Assembly (NCBI GenBank): GCA_000824785.1
Contig: CCNB01000043.1
Location: 374,107 to 438,106 of the forward strand
Source of the DNA: Mesorhizobium plurifarium
GTDB lineage: Bacteria > Pseudomonadota > Alphaproteobacteria > Rhizobiales > Rhizobiaceae
Direction of reading: 5' to 3'
Length of the DNA stretch: 64,000 nt
Below are positions 43,920 through 53,067 of this stretch, piece by piece. The stretch's first letter is position 1. Every line of letters starts with the position of its first letter. Under the pieces are notes generated by a model, which saw only the letters and a list, made by a program, of their open reading frames with translations, ran no database searches and was not told where the DNA came from. A program made the translations under genes and the position numbers.

Positions 43920-45563
43920 ATGATCGACGACGAGCCGGAAAGCGAACGCGTCTCCGCGCTGGCGCCGTTCCGGCATGGCATCTTCCGCGCCGTCTGGTCG
44001 GCCAGCCTGGTGTCGAATTTCGGCGGCCTGATCCAGGGCGTCGGCGCCGCCTGGATGATGACCACGATCGCCACCTCACCCTATCAGGTGGCGCTGGTCC
44101 AGGCTTCGACCACTTTGCCGATCATGCTGTTCGCGCTCGTCGCCGGCGCCATCGCCGACAGCTTCAACCGCCGCAAGGTGATGCTGGTGGCGCAGACCTT
44201 CATGCTGGTCGTCTCGGCGCTGCTCACCTTGTTCACCTGGCAAGGCTGGATGACGCCCTGGACGCTGCTTGCCTTCACCTTCCTGATCGACAGCGGCACG
44301 GCGCTGAACAGCCCGTCATGGCAGGCCTCGGTCGGCGACATGGTGCCGCGCGCCAAGGTGCCGGCGGCGGTGGCGCTCAACTCGCTGGGCTTCAACATCA
44401 CCCGCAGCGTCGGCCCGGCCATCGGCGGCATCATCGTCGCCGCAGCCGGCGCGGCCGCAGCCTTTGCCGCCAACGCCATCAGCTATATCGGCCTGATCCT
44501 CGTGCTCGCCCGCTGGAGGCCGGCGCTGCCCGAGCAAACCTTGCCGCGCGAGTCGCTCGGTGCCGCGATGGGCGCCGGCCTGCGCTATGTCGCCATGTCG
44601 CCCAACATCGCCAAGGTCCTGGTCCGCGGCTCAGCGTTCGGCTTCAGCGCCGGCGCGGTGCTGGCGCTTCTTCCGCTGGTGGCGCGCGACGTCGTCAAGG
44701 GCGATGCGCTGACCTATGGCATCATGCTCGGCGCCTTCGGCATCGGCGCGGTCGGCGGCGCGCTGATCAGCGTGCGGCTGCGGCAGCTCTTGTCCAGTGA
44801 GGCGATGGTGCGCATGGCCTTTTGCGGCTTCGCGCTCTGCGCCTTCAACGCCGCCGTCAGCCACAATGCCTGGCAGACATCGGCGGGCCTGCTCATCGGC
44901 GGCGCCTGCTGGGTGATCGCGCTGTCACACTTCAACGTCACGGTGCAGATGTCGACGCCGCGCTGGGTGGTCGGCCGCGTGCTGTCGATCTACCAGACGG
45001 CGACCTTCGGCGGCATCGCGCTGGGCAGTTGGATCTGGGGCGTCGTCGCCGACGCGCATGGCGCCGAGATTGCGCTGATCGCGGCGGCGATCGCCATGCT
45101 TGCCGGCGCCGCCATCGGTTTCTTCCTGCCACTGCCGAAGCAGACGGTCCTCAACCTCGATCCGCTCAACCGCTTCAAGGAGCCGATGCTGTCGCTCGAT
45201 CTCAAGCCGCGCAGCGGCCCGATCGCCATCATGATCGAGTACATCATCCGCGAGGAAGACGTGCCGGAATTCCTGGCGACCATGGCCGAGCGCGGCCGCA
45301 TCCGCCGCCGTGACGGCGCCCGCAACTGGACGCTTGCACGGGATCTCGAAAATCCGTCGGTGTGGATCGAGCACTACCACACGCCAACCTGGGTCGAGTA
45401 TATCCGCCACAACCGGCGCGCCACCCATGCCGACGCCGTGGTCGGCGAGCGAATCCGCGCGCTGCACAGCGGCGAGAACCCGCCGCGCGTGCGCCGCATG
45501 ATCGAGCGCCCGACCACCGCCGGCACGACGCTTGTGTCGCCCAAGGGCCCGATCGATCACTGA
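43920..45563 (+). CDS. Major facilitator superfamily transporter of the MFS_3 (EntS-like) type
   Basis: 547 residues. About 12 membrane segments in the first 410 residues begin FRAVWSASLVSNFGGLIQGV; the cytoplasmic loop between helices 2 and 3 reads DSFNRRKVMLV. A soluble C-terminal extension of about 130 residues (from LSLDLKPRSGPIAIMIEYII) resembles the dimeric alpha/beta-barrel tail seen in MFS_3 members. Likely an exporter of a small molecule; substrate unknown. It reads in the flagellar direction but interrupts fliQ-flhA. Confidence 0.88.
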   Translation: MIDDEPESERVSALAPFRHGIFRAVWSASLVSNFGGLIQGVGAAWMMTTIATSPYQVALVQASTTLPIMLFALVAGAIADSFNRRKVMLVAQTFMLVVSALLTLFTWQGWMTPWTLLAFTFLIDSGTALNSPSWQASVGDMVPRAKVPAAVALNSLGFNITRSVGPAIGGIIVAAAGAAAAFAANAISYIGLILVLARWRPALPEQTLPRESLGAAMGAGLRYVAMSPNIAKVLVRGSAFGFSAGAVLALLPLVARDVVKGDALTYGIMLGAFGIGAVGGALISVRLRQLLSSEAMVRMAFCGFALCAFNAAVSHNAWQTSAGLLIGGACWVIALSHFNVTVQMSTPRWVVGRVLSIYQTATFGGIALGSWIWGVVADAHGAEIALIAAAIAMLAGAAIGFFLPLPKQTVLNLDPLNRFKEPMLSLDLKPRSGPIAIMIEYIIREEDVPEFLATMAERGRIRRRDGARNWTLARDLENPSVWIEHYHTPTWVEYIRHNRRATHADAVVGERIRALHSGENPPRVRRMIERPTTAGTTLVSPKGPIDH

Positions 45564-45575
45564 TCTTCTGGCCGA

Positions 45576-46961
45576 TCAGTGGCCTGTAATGGCGTCGGCA
45601 AGGGCAGCAAGCTTCGAGGTATGTGCAAGCCCCGCGGCCTCGCGGTTATCGGCGATGCGGTAGAGCTGATACATCGAATGGACGCCCAGCCAACGGAACG
45701 GTTCCGGCTCCCAGGGCCGCACCTTGCGGTCGACCCAGGGCAGGCGCGTCAGCTCGGTATCCTGGCCGAGCACGAGATCGGTCAGCGTGCGTCCCGAAAG
45801 GTTGGAGCTCGACACGCCGAGCCCGACATAGCCGCCGGCCCAGCCGATGCGCGTCGCGGGATCGAGGCCGACCGTCGTGCACCAGTCGCGCGGCACGCCG
45901 AGCACGCCGCACCAGGCGTGATCGATGCGGCACCCCGCCGTCTGCGGCAGAAGCGTCGTCAGGATCGTATGCAGCTGGTCGATCGTCGCCTGCTGCGTCT
46001 GCCCGTTGACGTCGGTGCGCGAGCCGTAGCGGTAGGGCACGCCGCGCCCGCCCATGGTGATGCGCCCCTCGCGCGTGCGCTGGGCATAGCAATAGGCATG
46101 CGCGGCATTGCCAAGCAGCTCGTGCCCCTCCCAGCCGATCCTGCGCCAGAGTTCTTCCGACAGCGGCTCGGTGACGATCTGCGCGCTGTTGAGCGCCAGC
46201 CATGTCCGCTCCTCGCCTGGGATGCCGGCCGTGAACCCTTCCGTCGCCCGGATGATGGTTTCGGCCCGCACCGTGCCGCGGTCCGTGGTCACAAGGCCCT
46301 TGGCGATGGATGTCACGGTCGTCTTCTCGTGGATCGAAACGCCGAGACGCTCGACCGCCGCCGCGAGCCCGCGCACGAGCTTGGCCGGCTGCACGCGCGC
46401 CTGGCCGTGGATGACGAAGCCGCCCATGACGTTCCGGATGTTGATGCGCGCCCGTGTCGCCTCGGCGTCGAGCAGCTCGATGCGATCGGGATCGGCGTCC
46501 CAGGCGCGGATCGTCTGGCATTCCTCGCGCACGCGTTCCAGCTGCGCCGGATTGGTGGCGACCGTCAGATTGTCGACGCGGCGGATGTCGGCATCGATGC
46601 CCTCTTCTGTCGCCACCCGGATCACCTCGTCGACGCAGCCTGCCATCGCCTTCTGCATGGCGGTGACGCCTTGCCGGGTCGAGGTCTTGAGATATTTCTC
46701 GCGCGACCAGCCGAAGCCGCCCGACAGCCAGCCGCCATTGCGCCCCGACGCGCCGAAGCCCGCGAACTCGCGTTCAAGCAACACGATGCGCAGCGACGGC
46801 TTCGCCTTCTTCAGGTAGTAGGCGGTCCACAGCCCGGTATAGCCGGCGCCGACGATCGCGATATCCGCCTCGATGTCGCCCGGCAAAGGCGGACGCGGCG
46901 CGGGGATATGCTCCAGATCCGCGTACCAGAACGAGATATCGCCGTTGCGCTTGACTTGCAT
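45576..46961 (-). CDS. FAD-dependent amine oxidoreductase of the PuuB/OrdL (DAO) family
   Basis: 461 residues. An N-terminal Rossmann motif (DIAIVGAGYTGLWTAYYLKK) is followed by the DAO-family GFGASGRNGGWLSGG block. A C-terminal FAD-contacting region reads GWAGGYVGLGVSSSNLSGRT. Proteins of this type include gamma-glutamylputrescine oxidase, so a role in polyamine or amino-acid catabolism is plausible but not proven. It converges with the MFS gene; the two stops are 12 bp apart. Confidence 0.88.
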   Translation of the reverse strand: MQVKRNGDISFWYADLEHIPAPRPPLPGDIEADIAIVGAGYTGLWTAYYLKKAKPSLRIVLLEREFAGFGASGRNGGWLSGGFGWSREKYLKTSTRQGVTAMQKAMAGCVDEVIRVATEEGIDADIRRVDNLTVATNPAQLERVREECQTIRAWDADPDRIELLDAEATRARINIRNVMGGFVIHGQARVQPAKLVRGLAAAVERLGVSIHEKTTVTSIAKGLVTTDRGTVRAETIIRATEGFTAGIPGEERTWLALNSAQIVTEPLSEELWRRIGWEGHELLGNAAHAYCYAQRTREGRITMGGRGVPYRYGSRTDVNGQTQQATIDQLHTILTTLLPQTAGCRIDHAWCGVLGVPRDWCTTVGLDPATRIGWAGGYVGLGVSSSNLSGRTLTDLVLGQDTELTRLPWVDRKVRPWEPEPFRWLGVHSMYQLYRIADNREAAGLAHTSKLAALADAITGH

Positions 46962-47014
46962 GGGATGGCTTCCGGGAGTGACGTCTTAGAGACCGTTTCG
47001 AAATTCGCTCCGGC

Positions 47015-47099
47015 GAGTCATATGATGGTGGTTTCGAGAACCGGAGCGGAGCGGACATTCAGGTCCGTGAGCACCGGAAGCGCAGAAAACGCCATCAGA
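47015..47099. repeat. Probable dispersed intergenic repeat
   Basis: The stretch around GAGAACCGGAGCGGAGC, then GGACATTCAGGTCC (a small hairpin at 47053-47066), then GTGAGCACCGGAAGCGCAG resembles an intergenic repeat I recall from rhizobial genomes. Only one copy is present here, so the call rests on recollection and on its symmetric structure. It lies upstream of the PuuB-like gene and downstream of the ClC gene. Confidence 0.45.
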
Positions 47100-47155
47100 T
47101 GGCCGGCGGAGTGGATTTTCCAAACGGCCTCTTATTGGCCGGGCTGTCGTTCGGG

Positions 47156-49015
47156 TCAACCTTCGCCCGACAGGTCGCGGCGCGCCTTGTCGAGCTCTTC
47201 GGCGTAACGGCGCATCAGATGGCTTTCGGTGAGCAGGCCGAGAACGATGCGCTCGTCGAAGTCCTCGACCACCGCCAGCTCTTCCGCTCCGGTGCGCTGG
47301 AAGGTCTCGGCCGCGGTCTGGACGTTCATCGAAGGCACCAGCACCGCATCCTTGAATTGGGCCAGCGCGCTCACCGGCGTATCGCCGTCGGAGCGATCGC
47401 TGTGCAGTTCCGGCACCAGCAGCATGCCGACATATTGGTCGGCCTGCTCGACGGCGATGACGCGCTGTCCGGAGCCGAGCGGGACCTCCTTGCGGAATTC
47501 GGCGAGCGTGGTCGAGGCAGGGATGGTGCGGACATCCTTGCGCATCATCGAGCCGACAGTGAGGCTGCGCATCCAGCCGACGTCATGGGCGCTGCGGATC
47601 GTCTCGCCGCGCAGATGGAAGCGCCAGGTCGAGAAGGAGTAGCCGAAGGTCTCGCGCACCAGGATCGCCGACATGATCGAGGCCGCCAGCACCACGCCGG
47701 TGAGCGTCAGGTCGCGGGTCGATTCCAACGCCAGGAACGTCATGGTCAGTGGACCGCCGACGACGCCGACCGCAAGCGAGGTCATGCCGACGACGGCGGC
47801 GACCGCCGGATCGATGCCGGCCGACGGCGCGGTCATCGCCATGACGCCGGCAAAGACCTTGCCGAGCAAGGCCCCCAGGAACAGCGAGGCGAAGAACAGG
47901 CCGCCGCGGAAGCCGGAGCCGAGCGAGATGGCCGAGGCCGCCAGCTTCAGCACGAAGACGCTCGCCACCACCGGCAGCGCGTAGTTCATGGCGAACTCGC
48001 GGTGCAACGCGCCGTGGCCGCTGGAGAGCACCTGCGGCGTGACCAGCCCGAGCAGACCGACAAAGATGCCGCCGATGAAGGGCCTGACCGACGCGTCGAC
48101 CGACAACCGCACGAAGACGCGCTCGATAATGCTCACCAGATGCATGATGGCGATCGAGGCCGCTCCGCCGAGCAGTCCCAGAAGCAGGAACGGCACATAT
48201 TCGCTGGCGGTCAGATTCGGCAAACCCGACAATTCCAGCGGGAACGGCACGCCGCCGAACATTTCCGCCGTCAGCGAGGCGCAGATCGCTGCCGTCATCA
48301 CCGGCGCCACGTTGGCGACGGAGTAGATGCCGATGACCAGCTCGAAACCGTAGAAGGCGCCGGTCAGCGGCGCGTCGAAGGCGGCGGCGATCGCGCCGGC
48401 AGCACCGCAGCCGACCAGGACGCGCACATCATTGCGGCGCAGGTGGAAGGCGCGGGCAAGCCGGGAAGCAATGCCGGAACCGATCTGCGTGTAGCCGGCT
48501 TCCAAGCCGACCGAGGCGCCGAAGCCGCTGGAGATCATCGTTTGCGCCACGATGATGAAGGTATCGGTGAGCGACATGCGCCCGCCATAGAGCGCGTTGG
48601 CCTCGATCGGGTCGACTGGCGTGCGGAACTTGCGCTTTCTGAGCCAGATGACGGAAAGGCCGAGCAGCAGGCCGCCGATCGCCGGATACATCGCCTGCGT
48701 CGGATCGGCGAGCGAGAACATCGCCGAAAGCCGCCCGCCCGGCTGCACGTCGAACAGCAGCCAGTGCATGGCTTGCACCAGCCCGCTCATGCCGGTGACC
48801 AGCGCGCCCGCGATGGCGCCGACCATGCCGGCCATCAGCACGATCACGATGCCGCGCGCCTCGAGCACGGGGATCGAGCTGATCAGCACCGCGCGAAGCC
48901 GGCGGGCATAGACTTGTGGGTCGTTTCTGGCAGGCAACGGAACGGCTCGCCGGTATGCGAAAGGAAAACAGCTGCCGTGCCTGATACGCGCGGCGGCTAT
49001 GCGTGGCAACCGCAA
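47156..49015 (-). CDS. ClC-family chloride channel/antiporter with C-terminal CBS domains
   Basis: 619 residues from a TTG at 49013-49015; no ribosome site supports it, so the start is uncertain. About ten or more hydrophobic segments fill residues 50-450. The ClC core is recognisable around SSGFGASVGLEAGYTQIGSG and LVGCGAAGAIAAAFDAPLTG. The standard selectivity motifs are altered: GLEAG instead of G(K/R)EGP, and GLFFA instead of GxFxP. Two CBS-type repeats lie at about 490-605. It is an inner-membrane anion transporter of a divergent subgroup. Confidence 0.85.
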   Translation of the reverse strand: MRLPRIAAARIRHGSCFPFAYRRAVPLPARNDPQVYARRLRAVLISSIPVLEARGIVIVLMAGMVGAIAGALVTGMSGLVQAMHWLLFDVQPGGRLSAMFSLADPTQAMYPAIGGLLLGLSVIWLRKRKFRTPVDPIEANALYGGRMSLTDTFIIVAQTMISSGFGASVGLEAGYTQIGSGIASRLARAFHLRRNDVRVLVGCGAAGAIAAAFDAPLTGAFYGFELVIGIYSVANVAPVMTAAICASLTAEMFGGVPFPLELSGLPNLTASEYVPFLLLGLLGGAASIAIMHLVSIIERVFVRLSVDASVRPFIGGIFVGLLGLVTPQVLSSGHGALHREFAMNYALPVVASVFVLKLAASAISLGSGFRGGLFFASLFLGALLGKVFAGVMAMTAPSAGIDPAVAAVVGMTSLAVGVVGGPLTMTFLALESTRDLTLTGVVLAASIMSAILVRETFGYSFSTWRFHLRGETIRSAHDVGWMRSLTVGSMMRKDVRTIPASTTLAEFRKEVPLGSGQRVIAVEQADQYVGMLLVPELHSDRSDGDTPVSALAQFKDAVLVPSMNVQTAAETFQRTGAEELAVVEDFDERIVLGLLTESHLMRRYAEELDKARRDLSGEG

Positions 49016-49095
49016 TGCCGACCGCTTGTGGCGCCATTTTGGCGTTGCGCGAATTAGCCTTAAACAAGACTTGTCGTACGACCAAGGAGATAGAC

Positions 49096-49605
49096 TTAGT
49101 CAGGTACGGGAATGGTGAGAGGGCCGCAATCATCTTCCGCGACGAAGATCGCCAGCAGCTCGGCCGGCTCGGTGGCGCTGGCGTTCTCGGCGAAAGAATG
49201 GATCGCGCCAGGCGGTTCGAACCAGGTCTGGCCCTGACTGTAGGTCACCGCCGGACTGCCTTCCATCTGCGAGCGCAGCGCTCCCTTGATGACGAAGGCC
49301 GTGACGGAGCCCGGATGACGGTGTCGCGGCGTGTAGGCATTGGGCGGGAATTCGACCAGCGCCGTGGTGATCGAATGCCCGGGAACATTCGGCAGTTTTT
49401 CGCAGGACAGCGGCTTCACCGTGGTGGTCGGACGCGCCGCCACTCCTTTCCCGGCATCGGCCCCCATCATGTGGATATGCGCGTCCATTCCACCTGCAGC
49501 GGTGATTGCCCTGTTGTTCTGGACAAGGGCCATGCCAAGCAACCCGGCAGCGATGGCGACGACGCCGACCAGCGTAAGGCTGCGTGAAGAAACGTCTTCG
49601 ATCAT
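49096..49605 (-). CDS. Membrane-anchored or secreted cupin-domain protein
   Basis: 169 residues from the ATG at 49603-49605, chosen for AAAGGAG 8 bases upstream; an ATG six codons earlier overlaps the epimerase stop and is possible. A hydrophobic N-terminal segment (LTLVGVVAIAAGLLGMALV) acts as anchor or signal. The cupin core shows YTPRHRHPGSVTAFVIKG and a second His in GAIHSFAENASAT. Metal binding is likely; function unknown. Probably cotranscribed with the epimerase. Confidence 0.85.
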   Translation of the reverse strand: MIEDVSSRSLTLVGVVAIAAGLLGMALVQNNRAITAAGGMDAHIHMMGADAGKGVAARPTTTVKPLSCEKLPNVPGHSITTALVEFPPNAYTPRHRHPGSVTAFVIKGALRSQMEGSPAVTYSQGQTWFEPPGAIHSFAENASATEPAELLAIFVAEDDCGPLTIPVPD

Positions 49606-49619
49606 GACAGCAACTCCTT

Positions 49620-50348
49620 TCATCCGGCTAGGCGAAAGCCAGCATGCCAGCCGAGCTCGGTGACGGCCTTGTCGGTCGTGATCCGGCCGTTCGGCTCCGC
49701 GACATTGAAGGCGCCCTGCGTTCCGCGCTCGACGGCAAGCAGCGCCGCATAAGCGGCGGCGTCGACATGGACGGCCGGCTCCGCGGCGGTTTCCGTGCCG
49801 GTGCCTGGACCGTAGAGATGGCCGTAGCGCAGCACGATGCCGGTGATCGGCGAGGCGCCGAGCACATGTTTCTCCAGCGCGATGACGCCGCCGACGCTGA
49901 CGGCGCGGCCGCCTTCCGCACCACTGTCCAGCGGATCCGTCTCGGCATGCGGCTCTGCGCCCGGCGCATAGACCCAGGCGATGCTCTGCGCGATCAGCCG
50001 CTTGGCCCCGGCAGCCTTCGCCGCTTCGACGAGGTTGCGGGTTCCTTCGTCACGGATGCGGGCGTTGCGGGTGGTTGCCTCAGCCATCTTAGACGGATCG
50101 AGCCCTGCCGGCAGGTCTGTGAGCTGATGAATGACGATCTCGGGCCTGGCTGCCACGACCGCCGCGCGCAGCGCGTTGGCATCGAACACGTCGACCACCA
50201 CCGGATCGGCGCCGAGCGCGCGAAGGTCCTCGGCTTTTGCCGCCTGGCGCGTCGTCGCCGTCACCTGATGCCCGGCAGCCACCAGTTGCGGCACCAGCCG
50301 GCGGCCGATCGCGCCCGAGGCGCCCGCAAGAAAAATACGATAGCCCAT
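49620..50348 (-). CDS. NAD(P)-binding epimerase/dehydratase-family protein (atypical SDR)
   Basis: 242 residues. The Rossmann glycine motif is at the N-terminus (IFLAGASGAIGRRL). A Tyr in SIAWVYAPGAE and Lys further on fit the extended/atypical SDR layout, though the classical YxxxK is not obvious. Protein is shorter than true sugar epimerases. It is divergent from a marR gene with a palindromic operator between them, so it is probably the regulated target. Confidence 0.85.
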   Translation of the reverse strand: MGYRIFLAGASGAIGRRLVPQLVAAGHQVTATTRQAAKAEDLRALGADPVVVDVFDANALRAAVVAARPEIVIHQLTDLPAGLDPSKMAEATTRNARIRDEGTRNLVEAAKAAGAKRLIAQSIAWVYAPGAEPHAETDPLDSGAEGGRAVSVGGVIALEKHVLGASPITGIVLRYGHLYGPGTGTETAAEPAVHVDAAAYAALLAVERGTQGAFNVAEPNGRITTDKAVTELGWHAGFRLAG

Positions 50349-50369
50349 CGTCTTTCGTCCCTTGATGCG

Positions 50370-50412
50370 ATAATATCAGAGTACGAATAAGATATAAGAG
50401 CACTGATATTAT
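50370..50412. promoter_or_regulatory. Palindromic operator between the epimerase and marR genes
   Basis: Perfect 10-bp arms ATAATATCAG (50370-50379) and CTGATATTAT (50403-50412) separated by 23 bases. The right arm runs into the marR start codon and the left arm lies 22 bp before the epimerase start. AT-rich for this genome. Likely MarR binding sites repressing both directions. Confidence 0.7.
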
Positions 50413-50884
50413 GCGCAAGGGGAATCCCTCCATTCCGTCCGCCGGTGAAGGCAAGCGCGGCGAGCAAGGCTATCTGGGCTATCTGCTGCGACAGGCGGCT
50501 GGCGCCTATCGCCTGAAGGTGGAGCGGACGCTGGATGAATTCGGCGTGACGCAGGCGCAGTTCGCGGCCCTCACCATGATCTCGGCCTATCCCGGCCTGT
50601 CCAACGCCGACCTGGCCCGGCTGGCCGTGCTGACGCCGCAGACGGTGAGCGTGATCGTCGGCAATCTGGAAAAGGCCGGCTCCCTCATTCGTCGGCCACA
50701 CGCCGTCCACGGCCGCATCCAGCACCTCGACCTTTCGGACAGCGGCCGCGCCCTGCTGAAGAAATGCCGGGAACGCGTCTACAAGCTCGAAGGCGAGCTG
50801 ACCGCCGGCCTCTCCGCCGAGGAGGAACGCGCCGTGCGGCGCTGGCTGGTCGCCGTCGCGACGACGGACGCAGCAAAGGCCTGA
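50411..50884 (+). CDS. MarR-family transcriptional regulator
   Basis: 157 residues. The winged helix is clear: LTMISAYPGLSNADLARLAV and LTPQTVSVIVGNLEKAGSLI, followed by the wing RRPHAVHGRIQHLDLSDSGR. The last gene of the non-flagellar block, ending 95 bp before flhA. It probably autoregulates through the flanking palindrome and controls the divergent epimerase-cupin pair. Confidence 0.9.
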   Translation: MRKGNPSIPSAGEGKRGEQGYLGYLLRQAAGAYRLKVERTLDEFGVTQAQFAALTMISAYPGLSNADLARLAVLTPQTVSVIVGNLEKAGSLIRRPHAVHGRIQHLDLSDSGRALLKKCRERVYKLEGELTAGLSAEEERAVRRWLVAVATTDAAKA

Positions 50885-50911
50885 AAGCCCACTTCGCCAC
50901 TCTCCCACCTT

Positions 50912-50936
50912 CGCGCAAGCTTGGAGGATTACGGTC
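50912..50936 (+). promoter_or_regulatory. Shared flagellar promoter element upstream of flhA
   Basis: CGCGCAAG (50912-50919), nine bases, TTACGGTC (50929-50936), 43 bases before the flhA ATG. Its presence means flhA-fliR need not depend on transcription from fliQ across the inserted block. Confidence 0.55.
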
Positions 50937-50979
50937 GAGAGCCTGCTCTGTGCGTGGCGGGTCTTGATTTGGGGACGAC

Positions 50980-53067
50980 ATGGCGATCAGCGAAACACTC
51001 CCGTCCGGCCTGGTGGCGAAGAACGGCCGCGACGTCTTCTTCGCCCTCGGCATCGTCGTCATCCTGGCGGTGCTGTTCCTGCCGATCCCCGCCTTCCTCA
51101 TCGATATTGGTCTCGCCTTCTCGATCGCGCTTTCGGTGCTGATCCTGATGGTGGCGCTCTGGATCCAGCGGCCGCTCGACTTCTCGTCCTTCCCGACCGT
51201 GCTGCTGATCGCCACGATGCTGCGGCTCTCGCTCAACATCGCCACCACGCGCATGATCCTGTCGCATGGCAATGAGGGCACGCATGCCGCCGGCTATGTC
51301 ATCTCGGGCTTCTCCAAGCTGGTGATGTCCAGCGACTTCGTCATCGGCCTCATTGTCTTCATGATCCTGATCGTGGTGAACTTCATCGTCATCACCAAGG
51401 GCGCGACCCGCATCGCCGAGGTCGGCGCGCGCTTCACCCTCGACGCTATCCCCGGCAAGCAGATGTCGATCGACGCCGACCTCTCCGCCGGCATGATCGA
51501 CGAGAAGACGGCGCAGCTGCGCCGCCGCGAGCTGGAGGAAGAATCGTCCTTCTTCGGCTCCATGGACGGCGCCTCGAAATTCGTGCGCGGCGATGCCATC
51601 GCCGGCCTCATCATTACCGCCATCAACATCGTCGGCGGCATCGCCATCGGCTATCTGCGCCATGGCATGGGCCTTGGCCAGGCGGCCGACGTCTTCATCA
51701 AACTGTCGGTCGGCGACGGTCTGGTCACCCAGATCCCGGCGCTCATCGTCTCCCTCGCCGCCGGCATGCTGGTGTCCAAGGGCGGCACGCGCGGCTCGGC
51801 CAACCAGGCAGTGTTCGGGCAGCTCGGCGCGCATCCGCGCGCACTCTATGTCGCGGCCTCGCTGCTCGTCATCCTCGGCCTGATGCCCGGCCTGCCGCTG
51901 TTCCCCTTCTTCGCGCTCGCCGGCGGCATGGCCGGCCTGGGCTATATCATTCCGCTGCGCCAAAGCCGCGAGCGCGCCGCCGCGGAAGCCTTGAAGACGC
52001 AGGAGAAGGCGAACAAGGTCGAGGAGGAGAAGAACTCGGTCAAGGCCTCGCTGGTCACCGCCGAGATCGAGCTTCTGATCGGCAAGCAGCTTTCGACCAG
52101 GCTGATGGTGGCGCATCAGGAGCTGGTGTTCCGCATGTCGAAGATGCGCAAGAAATTCGCCCAGCAATACGGCTTCGTCGTGCCGGAGGTGCGCGTCGCC
52201 GACGACTTCGCCATTCCGCCCAAGAGCTACCAGATCAAGGTGCACGGCACGGTGGTCGCCGAATACCAGATGCGCGTCGGCGAGATCATGGTGCTGCTCG
52301 GCACGCGCGGCGTGCCGGAGATCCCCGGCGAGGAAATCCGCGAGCCGGCCTTCGGCATGCGCGCCTATTCGGTGCTCGAAACCTTCGCCGAGGATCTGAA
52401 GCGCGAGAACTTCACCTTCGCCGACAACATGTCGGTGCTGCTCACGCATCTCTCCGAGGTGATCCGCAACAACCTGCCGCAGCTCCTGTCCTACAAGGAC
52501 ATGAAGGCGCTGCTCGAACGACTCGACCCCGAATACCGCAAGCTCGCCGACGAGATCTGCACCTCGCACATCTCCTACCCCGGCCTGCAGGCCGTGCTGA
52601 AGCTGCTGCTCGCCGAGCGCGTCTCGATCCGCAACCTGCACCTGATCATCGAGGCCATCGCCGAGATCGCGCCGCATGTGCGCCGCACCGAGCAGATCGT
52701 TGAGCATGTGCGCATCCGCATGGCGCAGCAGATCTGCGGCGACCTTTCCGAAGGCGGCATGCTCAAGGTGCTGCGCCTGGGCAACCGTTGGGACCTCGCC
52801 TTCCACCAGAGCCTCAAGCGCGACGCCAAAGGCGAGGTGCGCGAGTTCGACATCGATCCGCGCCAGCTCGAGGAATTCGGCCAGGACGCCACAAAGGCGA
52901 TCCGCAAGCATCTCGAGGCCGGCGAGCGCTTCGTGCTCGTCACCGCGCCCGACGCGCGCCCCTATGTGCGCATGATCATCGAGCGGCTGTTCACGACGCT
53001 TCCCGTTCTCAGCCATGTCGAGATCGCCAAGGGCGTCGAGATCAAGGTGCTCGGAACGATCTCGTGA
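50980..53067 (+). CDS. flhA: Flagellar export gate protein FlhA
   Basis: 695 residues, standard length. Membrane half (about 1-310) includes FPTVLLIATMLRLSLNIATT and SIDADLSAGMIDEKTAQLRR, both FlhA family signatures. The cytoplasmic C-terminal half docks export substrates and chaperones. The stop codon overlaps the fliR start. Confidence 0.97.
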   Translation: MAISETLPSGLVAKNGRDVFFALGIVVILAVLFLPIPAFLIDIGLAFSIALSVLILMVALWIQRPLDFSSFPTVLLIATMLRLSLNIATTRMILSHGNEGTHAAGYVISGFSKLVMSSDFVIGLIVFMILIVVNFIVITKGATRIAEVGARFTLDAIPGKQMSIDADLSAGMIDEKTAQLRRRELEEESSFFGSMDGASKFVRGDAIAGLIITAINIVGGIAIGYLRHGMGLGQAADVFIKLSVGDGLVTQIPALIVSLAAGMLVSKGGTRGSANQAVFGQLGAHPRALYVAASLLVILGLMPGLPLFPFFALAGGMAGLGYIIPLRQSRERAAAEALKTQEKANKVEEEKNSVKASLVTAEIELLIGKQLSTRLMVAHQELVFRMSKMRKKFAQQYGFVVPEVRVADDFAIPPKSYQIKVHGTVVAEYQMRVGEIMVLLGTRGVPEIPGEEIREPAFGMRAYSVLETFAEDLKRENFTFADNMSVLLTHLSEVIRNNLPQLLSYKDMKALLERLDPEYRKLADEICTSHISYPGLQAVLKLLLAERVSIRNLHLIIEAIAEIAPHVRRTEQIVEHVRIRMAQQICGDLSEGGMLKVLRLGNRWDLAFHQSLKRDAKGEVREFDIDPRQLEEFGQDATKAIRKHLEAGERFVLVTAPDARPYVRMIIERLFTTLPVLSHVEIAKGVEIKVLGTIS

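Noticed and set aside
45558..45581. CACTGATC/GATCAGTG dyad at the convergent MFS and oxidoreductase ends as a terminator
   Set aside because: Short stem, no T-run, and it overlaps both coding ends; not strong enough to list as a feature.
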